From Acidiphilium iwatense (GTDB lineage Bacteria; Pseudomonadota; Alphaproteobacteria; Acetobacterales; Acetobacteraceae): DNA of 49,559 nucleotides. The number at the start of each line of letters is the position of its first letter. The stretch's first letter is position 1. Below the pieces are notes generated by a model that saw nothing but the letters and a program-made list of their open reading frames with translations, was not told where the DNA came from and made no database searches. Where the stretch lies: positions 1 to 49,559 of the forward strand of contig NZ_JAKGBZ010000025.1 of assembly GCF_021556475.1 (NCBI RefSeq). The letters run 5' to 3'. The position numbers and the translations under genes were made by a program. Below are positions 27,884 to 35,352 of the stretch, in pieces.

Positions 27884-28053
27884 ACCGGAAGCCATACGCA
27901 TACGGTTGAGAACCATATCTATCGAATGCGTCAAAAAATGGCATTGGATGCCGATCTGGCTGATCTGCTTGTCTCGGATCACGCTGGTTACCGATTGAGG
28001 TACGGCAGTGAATCCCCCCGCAGTGTTTCACGTTGCGGTGCAAAAAGCGAATA
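27884..28053 (+). pseudogene. C-terminal fragment of an OmpR-type response regulator
   Basis: The plus-strand frame reads HTGSHTHTVENHIYRMRQKM, then ALDADLADLLVSDHAGYRLRYG, and ends at TAA 28051-28053. THTVENHIYRMRQK is the recognition-helix motif of OmpR-family regulators. No receiver or start of the same gene is found on this strand; the upstream frame is blocked at TAG 27809-27811. It complements the opposite-strand fragment at 27071-27679. The nearby DNA up to 28140 has no recognised gene. Confidence 0.6.
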
Positions 28054-28415
28054 ATGCGCTCCGATTAATCGCAAGCAGAGGTATTTTGAGATCGTACAGC
28101 GTCCGTACCAGATTGGAGGGCGAGCTTAGGCGCTGTTGGACAATTACCGCTCCAGAACGGGTCCGCTTGGCGTGATTGTGTAATTCCACTCTCCGTGGAA
28201 TTCGTGGCGGAGGATTTTGACGGTTTTGAGTTCTTCGTCGGGCACCTTCACGCCTGCGGGATAGATGTTGGGATCAAGTTCGCAGCGGACCGTTAGGCCG
28301 GCTTTGGTCGTCGTGGCGGCGATGAGTTGGACGATCACCTGATGACTGACGAGCGGCTTGCCGCGCCAATTTCCGGTGATGAACGAAAATAGCCGATGCT
28401 CGATCTTGTTCCACT

Positions 28416-30413
28416 GTGTGCCTTGCCAAGGCGCATCGATGTCGTGGGTGCAAACCCCACCCGGCAACTCTCGCTCCAGCCGGAAGCCCCCGGAGCGGAT
28501 CAGGAGGCGACGAATGGTCTGAAGCACTTCGGGAAAAGGTCCCTTTTGGGGATCAACGGGCCATACGGGCCGCAGCAAAAGCGAACATTATTGAGGCCTC
28601 GAAATGATCAATGTGAGCGCCGACCCACCAGTGGAATGGGGAGGCCGCCGCCATCAGGCAAGCGAGCGAGATACGCCCTTGATGGGCTCACCGGGGTAAA
28701 GATGGCAGCACGTATGGCAGAACATCAGTGTGCAACAAGGGAAGTCTGTCCTGGTGACCACGGTTGGCAAACCGACTGGTCAACGGCGACCCCGTGAGGG
28801 TCAGCGTCGGCCGGGGCAGATGGCGGATGGGCCCGTAGTACCGATGACGCCGGGTAATGCCGGTCGAGGAAAGGGGCCCTGACCTGCGAAAGGTGAATCA
28901 AGTGATGAGACCTCGGAGATTGGCCAAAAGCCTAACAACTCCGCTCGAAAGGGTTCGGAAATTACAGACCTCACTACAGGCGAAAGCTAAGGCTGAACCA
29001 GCGTATCGTTTCTATTCCCTTTGGGACAAAGTCTGTCGGGATGACGTCATCGAAGAAGCCTACCGGGCATGTCGTCGTAACGGCGGCTCGGCAGGTGTCG
29101 ATGGGGTGAGTTTCGCCCAGATCGATTCCTACGGAACGAAACAATGGCTGGAAAAGTTGCGTCAAGAGCTGCGCGACGGCGAATATCGTCCGCAGCCCTT
29201 GCTGCGTGTTTGGATTCCAAAGAGTAACGGAAGTCGGCGTCCGCTCGGCATTCCTTGTATTCTCGACCGTGTGGTCGAGATGGCGGTTTTGCTGGTAGTG
29301 GGACCGATCTTGGAGGCGGATCTACTGGGTAACCAGTATGGATTCCGTCCGGCGATGGACGCCAAAATGGCGGTTCGCAAAGCCTTCTGGCACATCACGG
29401 CCCATGGACGAGCGGAGGTGGTGGACGCTGATCTCAGCGACTACTTCACCTCGATTCCGCACGGCCCCTTGATGCGCTGCGTGAGCCGGCGAATTACGGA
29501 CGGGAAACTCCTCTCCGTAATCAAAACCTGGCTCACGGCACCGGTAATCGAGCGTGACCAGCGCACGACCCGATGCACGACGGAGGCAAAGGACCGGCAT
29601 CGGGGAACCCCCCAGGGCTCTCCGATTTCACCTTTGCTGGCGAATCTCTATTTCCGTCGCTTCCTCCTGGCCTGGGAAGCGTTCGGTCACCGCAAGCGAC
29701 TCGACGCCCACGTCGTCAACTACGCCGATGACCTCGTCATCTGCTGCCGACCCGGAAACGGACCGGCAGCACTGGCGACGATGCGGCAACTGATGACGAG
29801 GCTCGGACTGACGGTGAACGAAGCCAAGACGCAACTGGTGCGACTCCCCGAGGGAAACTTCGATTTCCTAGGCTATTCCATCAGTTGTTTCTATGGCAAA
29901 GACGGCGTGCCTTTTATCGGCACGGTCCCGTCTCGGAAATCCGTCCACCGACTACTCCAACGAATCCACGACGCGACAACGCCATACAAGCATGCCGAAA
30001 GTCCAGAACTACGGGTCGCAGCAATCAATTCGCTGCCCCGCGGCTGGGCTGCGTACTTCAACCAGGGACCGGTTCTCCGGGTCTACAAAGTTGTGCGCTG
30101 GTACACCCAACGGCGTTTTCAACGCTGGTTGACACGACGAAGCGGACAAGCGGGCACCGGATATCGCCAATATCCGGATGAGTATCTCTACGAGACTCTC
30201 GGCCTCTATGCCTTACCGCTACGCCGCGCTGACCTGCCGAGCACGAAGGCCCAATGACGCAGGTGAAAGCTGGATGCGGGTGATCTGCACGTCCAGTTTG
30301 ACGAGCGGCGACTGGAAACGGAGCTATGCCAGTTCGGATTGAGGGGGCGACGCGAAAGCGCCGCCGATAACCCACCGGAAGGCTAACGCCACCGCGCCAG
30401 TCGTCGACTCTAC
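28416..30413 (+). mobile_element. Group II intron, 1998 bp, with RT ORF
   Basis: Boundaries come from the transposase frame. The 5' end is GTGTG (28416), matching the group II GUGYG consensus, and the 3' end is ...CTCTAC (30413), matching AY. The 5' exon ends TTGTTCCACT and the 3' exon begins TGCTCGTGCC. Domain V lies around 30268-30299, with an AGC-started helix and its partner in GTCCAGTTT. Domain VI follows, with a long tail of about 115 nt to the 3' end. The RT ORF is in domain IV. The ribozyme 5' part occupies 28416-28856. Confidence 0.88.
28857..30257 (+). CDS. ltrA: Group II intron reverse transcriptase/maturase
   Basis: 466 residues. RT motifs are in order: GGSAGVDGVSF (RT1 region), PKSNGSRRPLGIP (RT2), GFRPAMDAKMAV, VVDADLSDYFTSIPH with two catalytic Asp, GTPQGSPISPLLANLYF (RT4) and NYADDLVICC (residues 288-297, YADD catalytic box). 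LGYSISCFYG and a group II maturase-specific X domain (LPRGWAAYFNQG, KVVRWYTQRRFQRWLTRR) follow. No H-N-H endonuclease domain is present. All catalytic residues look intact, so the intron could be active. ATG 28905 is an alternative start. Confidence 0.93.
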   Translation: MPVEERGPDLRKVNQVMRPRRLAKSLTTPLERVRKLQTSLQAKAKAEPAYRFYSLWDKVCRDDVIEEAYRACRRNGGSAGVDGVSFAQIDSYGTKQWLEKLRQELRDGEYRPQPLLRVWIPKSNGSRRPLGIPCILDRVVEMAVLLVVGPILEADLLGNQYGFRPAMDAKMAVRKAFWHITAHGRAEVVDADLSDYFTSIPHGPLMRCVSRRITDGKLLSVIKTWLTAPVIERDQRTTRCTTEAKDRHRGTPQGSPISPLLANLYFRRFLLAWEAFGHRKRLDAHVVNYADDLVICCRPGNGPAALATMRQLMTRLGLTVNEAKTQLVRLPEGNFDFLGYSISCFYGKDGVPFIGTVPSRKSVHRLLQRIHDATTPYKHAESPELRVAAINSLPRGWAAYFNQGPVLRVYKVVRWYTQRRFQRWLTRRSGQAGTGYRQYPDEYLYETLGLYALPLRRADLPSTKAQ

Positions 30414-31449
30414 TGCTCGTGCCGGGCGGCAGGTGATGCACGGTGATGGCGAGGCCGAGTTCATCCGCCAGTTTCTGGAGTTCGATTTTCCACAATCGCA
30501 CGCGTGAACCATTGCTGCCGCCGCCATCGGCGGTGATCGTGAGCGATGTCGCGTGCGGGTAACGCACGCTGCCCATCAACGACCACCAGCGCCTGATGGC
30601 ATTGACCGCGAAGCTCGCCGTGTCATGGCCGACGCCGACGCTGACCCAGCCGGCGTTGTCGCCGATATCGTAAACGCCATAGGGCGCGGCGCGTCCAAGT
30701 TCTGGAATGAGGAAATCGTGCACACGCACTTGTTCAGGCGAACCTTTTGGAGCCCACTCGCGGCCGGCGTTCTTGAAATCGCCGACCAGCTCCTTTTTCT
30801 TGGTGTCGACGGAGATCGCTGGCTCACCCGCGTCGAGCGCCGCTTTCACGCGATCGTTGATATAGCGAAACCGCGCATCGCGATCTGGATTATGGGTTCC
30901 CTCGCGCGTCTTGCGGTTGGCCTGCAGGCTATAGCCCAGCTTGCGCAGCAGATCGCCAACCAGATTATGGCCAATCGCGTGACCAATGCCGCGCAAACCC
31001 TCGGCCAGTTTGCGCAGACTTTTCGAGGTCCACAGCAGCGGAGATTCGGGATCGCCGCGCGTCGCCGGATCGACCAGACGACGAAGATCGTCCAGCAGGC
31101 TGGCGTCGGTCTCGCTCAACGGCTTGCGTCCGCCGCCGGCGCGGCGCACGCGCTTGTCTTGCAACATTGCGCCGTCGCGAAGTTCGGCGAGCGCGCGTCC
31201 AATCGTGCTGCGCGCAATGCCGGTGGCGCGAGAAACCGCGCTGACGCCGCCGCGACCCGCGGCCAAGGCTTCCGCCGCGGCCAAGCGCCGCCGTCCCCGC
31301 TCATCCAGCAAAGGATCGAGCGCCTCAAACCGCAACCGGATCGCCGATTCGTCAATCACGCCGCGATTCTATAAACTCGGCCGCGCGCTGGGAATCCCAA
31401 GACTTCCAAAAAATCGCAATTCGATTCAGTTATTTATCAACAACGCCTT

Positions 31450-31520
31450 AGCAATCACCTCGCCAGGACGCGGCCAAGCGCCTGCCACCAGTCAGGATTG
31501 GGCATCGCCGTGGCCGGGAA
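31450..31520. repeat. Degenerate direct repeat of methyltransferase 5' region
   Basis: About 71 nt match 26938-27009 on the same strand with a few substitutions and one deletion, covering the codons for the first ~28 residues of the methyltransferase. The copy has no open frame of its own. The two copies bracket the response-regulator, intron and ISAzo13 region. Confidence 0.75.
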
Positions 31521-31656
31521 CTTCAACCCAATAGGTTCAGCATAACCGTCTGGGACACCTTTGATGAAATCCTCGCAGCCTGAGCCGCCGCCCGAAACTC
31601 ACTGATGGCCGACCAACCACGCATCCAATCAATTACCCAACGCACATGGGCGTCAG

Positions 31657-31779
31657 TCAAAATTTAGGGAGGTTGATATCAATCCGCGTCTTGCCCGAGG
31701 CGACCATCGCAACCGCAACGCGCCGCAACTCAGCCTGCGTCGCTCTGTCCAGCTTCCTAAAATCTCGCTCAATCGTCAT
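31657..31779 (-). pseudogene. Small transposase-like N-terminal fragment (ATQAELRRVA type)
   Basis: 40 residues, MTIERDFRKLDRATQAELRR and on to RIDINLPKF, then TGA. It resembles the ORF at 24253-24411 over the FRK-x-x-ATQAELRRVA core. It looks like the DNA-binding start of a transposase (IS630-like is my guess) whose remainder is gone. The segment 31780-31863 shows no gene. Confidence 0.4.
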
Positions 31780-31863
31780 CTTCAAATTATAGCACGGCTC
31801 AATTCAATACCTATTTGAGGAGCAGGTTAGTAATACGATCACAGAATTAACGCCGATGGGACC

Positions 31864-34425
31864 CTATTGGGCTGGTTTTGTAGTTGCTGATCCCAACTCA
31901 AGTTCGAAGCCGTAAGCAGCCCGATATCCGAGGCTGCGATATCCGGCCTCCCGCTTGATCGCCATCTTCGCCAGCATCGGTTCGTTCCCATCGATATAAT
32001 CGTAAATAACGACATCGCGTTTCGTGGCGTGAAGCCGATGCAGCCGGCCGGCATATTGAGCAAGGATTCCCCGCCAGGAAATCGGCATGGTCAAAAACAA
32101 GGTATCGAGCCGCGCGTCGTCGAAGCCCTCGCCGAGATAGCGACCCGTCGCCACCAGGACCCGTTCCTCGCCCGCCGGGATCGTGGCCAGGGATTCGGTC
32201 ACTGCTCGCGACTGCCGTGCGCTCATGCCGCCACGGAGAACGATGACGTTCTTCGCGAATTTCGACAGCCGCCCCGCCAACAAGTCAAGATGATCCTTGC
32301 GTTCGGTGATGACGACCGGCGAGCGTCCCGCTTCGAGTGCCGACAGGATGTCATCGAAAATCAGATCATTCCGCGCCGGGTCTTGAGCAAGCTTTGCATA
32401 AAGCTCCTGGATGGTCGGCCTTTCATCCGGACCGCTCCGGGTAAGCCGGAACGCCGTACGCCGGAAAACGACCTTATGATCGAAGGGACGAGCGCTCGCC
32501 TGCTTCCTGGCATCGACGCGATGGCGAACCGGACCGCATTGCATGAAGATGATCGGATGGTGGCCGTCCTTCCGCGTCACCGTCGCGGACAGGCCAAGGA
32601 CGTATCGGGCCTTGACCGCCCGTGCGATGGTCTCGAAGCCCACAGCGGAGAGGTGATGGCATTCATCGACGACGACATGCCCGTAGTCGGCGACCAGATC
32701 GGAAACAACGCCCTTCCGCACCAAGCTCTGCATGACGGCGATATCGACATGTCCGGTCGGCTTCTTCTTCCCGCCGTGGAAGACGCCGAGCTTGTTCGGC
32801 GGGATATCCAGAAAGGTTTGGAGACGCGCAACCCATTGATCGAGAAGCTGCCGGCGATGGACCAGCACCAAGGTGTTCCGATCCCGCGCCGCGATCATTT
32901 TCGCGGCGATGACGGTCTTGCCGAACGCCGTGGTCGCGGCGAGCACCCCAGTTTCATGCTGGAGAAGAGCGGCGGCGGCTTCATCCTGTTCCGGTGTCAG
33001 CTCACCGAGAAATGGGGCGCCGATCGGCCGCCCTTGCTGGCGTTCGGCGCGCAGCTCGGCAACAATGCCCGCGTCGCCGAGAAGACTCAACAGATCGTCG
33101 AGGCATCCCCTCGGGATGGCGACATGTCTCGGGAACAGCTCGGCACATGAGATGACGCGCGGCTTGCCGAAGGTCGGCAGGCGCATTGCCTGCGCCGCAT
33201 AGAACTCGGGGTTCTGGAATGCGGCCAGCCGTGCGATGCGGTTCACGAGAGCCGGCGGCAGCTTCGACCGGTCAATATAGACCTGATTGCCCAGCACGAC
33301 CTCGACCGAACCGGGAAGCTCGCCCTCGATCGGTGGCTCCTTGCTGCGGCGGGACGGCAGCGCGGTCCAAGGCTCTTCGTCCTCTTCCGTCGAAGGGAGA
33401 CGCACGCCGATAATCTGTCCCGAGGCAGCGGCTTCGGCCACGATCGATATCAGTTCGGCGCGCGATAGCCGACCGATCGTTGATAGATACGCCCATTGAT
33501 CTTCGTAGGGACGGAATTCATCATCGAGGAAGACGCTGTTGCCGTTCTCACGCGGCCGGTTCTGAAGCGGCAGGGCGATCAGATTGCCGAACCCGCCTGC
33601 CGGCATGGTGTCCTGGCTCGGAAAGAACCGATCATACGAATCGAAGCCGATATCGGGACAACGATCCATCGTTGCCGTGACCAGAAGCGCACCGAGGCGT
33701 CTGGCATCCGCCGCCGGTGCGGGCTCAGCGAAGAAAATCCAGGCATGAGCACCATTGCCCGAGCGCGATCGTTCGATGGCGACAGGCACACCCTTCGCAC
33801 GTGCGGTGTCACGGAACACGGCAACATCCTGCATCCAGGCCTTCTCGTCGAAATCGGCGGCAAGGAACCAGCATGTTTCGTCCGGCAGCATCGGGTATAT
33901 GCCAACAGTGAAATCGGTTGCATTGCCGGAGGCCTTCCCGGTAAGATGCGAATTAAAGATATTGTCTCCGATAGGGACGAATGCTTGATTTGGGCATTCT
34001 CCGCACCTCACCCGCGGTTTGCCGCACACGCCGCGGACCCACTCGTTCCGGCACATGGGCGCGTAGCCGGCCTTCCCCGTCTTCGAGTTTTCCCACCGCC
34101 GCGGCAACACATCCTCCCGTCCGCGAAACAGGCTGCGGAAAAGCGCGATCTTCGCAGCGGTCGGAGAGGCCATCGTGACAGCGGCAGGTGCCGACTGTTC
34201 GGCCCTCTCCCGCGCCTGCGCTTGCTCAAGCACGCCCAATCGTTTGGCGATCTCCGACCGTTCCCGGTCGAGTGCGGTCAGCCGGCCTTTCAGGGTCGCA
34301 ATCTGTCGAGCGATGTCGTCCGCGCTGGCGATCCCTTTGCTCCTTTCAGAAGCGAATTTGTTACTGACCGACCCTACGGAGTTCCACAACGAACTCTTGA
34401 CAAATTCTACAAGATTACCGCTCAT
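31864..34425 (-). CDS. TOTE-type conflict protein: primase-like domain plus SF2 helicase
   Basis: 853 residues from ATG 34425 (a TTG at 34479 extends the frame). A coiled coil (~30-80) is followed by an archaeo-eukaryotic-primase-like domain at ~85-290. A Cys cluster C125, C134, C141, C144 precedes the catalytic acidic motif AADFDEKAW (~191) and SGNGAHAWIFF (~222-232). SYDRFFPSQD and GGFGNLIALPLQ are hallmark TOTE primase strands. The C-terminal half is a DEAD/DEAH-type helicase with Walker A ATTAFGKT (~497-504), DECHH (~587-591), GLSATVTRKDG and the GRLHR motif VI. Known TOTE systems are predicted antiviral or invader-directed. No nuclease or other partner is adjacent, which is unusual. Confidence 0.85.
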   Translation of the reverse strand: MSGNLVEFVKSSLWNSVGSVSNKFASERSKGIASADDIARQIATLKGRLTALDRERSEIAKRLGVLEQAQARERAEQSAPAAVTMASPTAAKIALFRSLFRGREDVLPRRWENSKTGKAGYAPMCRNEWVRGVCGKPRVRCGECPNQAFVPIGDNIFNSHLTGKASGNATDFTVGIYPMLPDETCWFLAADFDEKAWMQDVAVFRDTARAKGVPVAIERSRSGNGAHAWIFFAEPAPAADARRLGALLVTATMDRCPDIGFDSYDRFFPSQDTMPAGGFGNLIALPLQNRPRENGNSVFLDDEFRPYEDQWAYLSTIGRLSRAELISIVAEAAASGQIIGVRLPSTEEDEEPWTALPSRRSKEPPIEGELPGSVEVVLGNQVYIDRSKLPPALVNRIARLAAFQNPEFYAAQAMRLPTFGKPRVISCAELFPRHVAIPRGCLDDLLSLLGDAGIVAELRAERQQGRPIGAPFLGELTPEQDEAAAALLQHETGVLAATTAFGKTVIAAKMIAARDRNTLVLVHRRQLLDQWVARLQTFLDIPPNKLGVFHGGKKKPTGHVDIAVMQSLVRKGVVSDLVADYGHVVVDECHHLSAVGFETIARAVKARYVLGLSATVTRKDGHHPIIFMQCGPVRHRVDARKQASARPFDHKVVFRRTAFRLTRSGPDERPTIQELYAKLAQDPARNDLIFDDILSALEAGRSPVVITERKDHLDLLAGRLSKFAKNVIVLRGGMSARQSRAVTESLATIPAGEERVLVATGRYLGEGFDDARLDTLFLTMPISWRGILAQYAGRLHRLHATKRDVVIYDYIDGNEPMLAKMAIKREAGYRSLGYRAAYGFELELGSATTKPAQ

Positions 34426-34479
34426 GGTGTGCGGTGGACGTGTTGGGGGCCACTGCGCGCCAACCCGCGCAGCAGTCAA

Positions 34480-34798
34480 GCATAATCACGGTAACCAGCA
34501 AAGGTTGGGTGTGATTTCACAGCCAAGGTCATCTCGGTGCCGTCCAAACTTTCTGCCACGCTTCAAATTCAGACGGCCTGATCTGATATCGATCATATGG
34601 CGCCGAATTCTCCTCATGCGGGCTCACGCGTTCGACCTCTGCAACTTCGGCGAAACGCTGCCGCTTGGAAGGATCGACGTTTTCTTTCGATCAGGCTGCT
34701 ATTCGAGCGTAAGACGGGTCAAACGCGTTGATTTTGTCTATTGACTTTCCGAATTGGCGTGGATGAACAATGGTGCGTCCGTGGTCTGTGAGGTTACG
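34480..34798. other. Intergenic stretch without recognised gene
   Basis: About 320 nt between the primase-helicase gene and the DUF6429 gene. Short frames exist on both strands, but none has a family match that I can recognise. It is probably residual mobile-element DNA. Confidence 0.4.
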
Positions 34799-35038
34799 AT
34801 GGTGGAGATTGACACCGACAAGGTCGACGAGGCGGTTTTGGCGCTGCTTCATCTCACGCTGCACGATGGGTTCAGGGCGTGGAAAGGCCATGATTGGGAT
34901 GCTCTGGATCGGCTGCATCACAAGGGGATGATTGGCAATCCGGTGGGCAAGGCGAAGTCCGTGGTGTTCACCGAGGAGGGCTTGGCGGAGAGTGTGCGGT
35001 TATTCACCAAGCTGTTCGGGAAGCCGATGATCAGGTAG
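34799..35038 (+). CDS. DUF6429 family protein
   Basis: 79 residues from ATG 34799, with TGAGG upstream. The sequence MVEIDTDKVDEAVLALLHLT, WKGHDWDALDRLHHKGMIG and KAKSVVFTEEGLAESVRLF closely follows the DUF6429 pattern: an acidic N terminus, then a winged-helix-like C-terminal part. Members typically sit next to insertion sequences. Function is unknown. It directly precedes an IS66 remnant here. Confidence 0.75.
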   Translation: MVEIDTDKVDEAVLALLHLTLHDGFRAWKGHDWDALDRLHHKGMIGNPVGKAKSVVFTEEGLAESVRLFTKLFGKPMIR

Positions 35039-35067
35039 GTGTTTGTCAGCCTGGGGAGTTTCAGCGG

Positions 35068-35226
35068 TCAAGCGGAAATTTCGACCTTCTGATGGGTCCA
35101 GGGTATCAGTTCGCTGACCCGATTGATCGGGTGGTTACTGGCGATTTTGGGCAACGTGTCGGTGAGATAGGTTTGCGGACCGATGTTGTTCAGTTTGTCG
35201 GTCTGAAGGATGGTGACAGGAGAGTG
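35068..35226 (-). pseudogene. IS66 TnpC C-terminal remnant (second copy)
   Basis: The minus-strand frame TILQTDKLNNIGPQTYLTDT, LPKIASNHPINRVSELIPW, ending THQKVEISA and TGA at 35068-35070, is the IS66 TnpC C terminus. It is diverged from the copy at 1071-1220. Upstream DNA to 35352 is not recognisable. The element is dead. Confidence 0.7.
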
Positions 35227-35352
35227 GCGGCGCGCTGACCGCCTTCGTCGAAGTCAAGGATGCGCGCGCGGCGTCTTGGCATCCTTGTCTTCGGCCAATT
35301 CCGCCAGAGCCCGCCAGAACGACCGACGATGCGCCAAATGTGAGTAATCTCG

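Larger units (their letters stand above)
28144..31359 (-). pseudogene. ISAzo13-family transposase gene split by a group II intron
   Basis: The first part (31359-30414) gives the N-terminal and central transposase: LDERGRRRLAAAEALAAGRGG, HTH SRATGIARSTIGRALAEL, LLWTSKSLRKLAEGL, TKKKELVGDFKNAG, TITADGGGSNGSR and VHHLPPGTS. The last part (28415-28144) continues KWNKIEHRLFSFITGNWRG to FHGEWNYTITPSG. Joining 30414 directly to 28415 gives an unbroken 405-residue ORF through GTSKWNKIEHR, the standard family sequence. The insertion is the group II intron at 28416-30413 in the opposite orientation, so splicing of transposase mRNA would not remove it. The gene was intact until intron entry. Confidence 0.88.

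Noticed and set aside
31673-31682. TTGATATCAA as another FNR box
   Set aside because: It lacks the 4-nt spacer and lies inside a transposase fragment.
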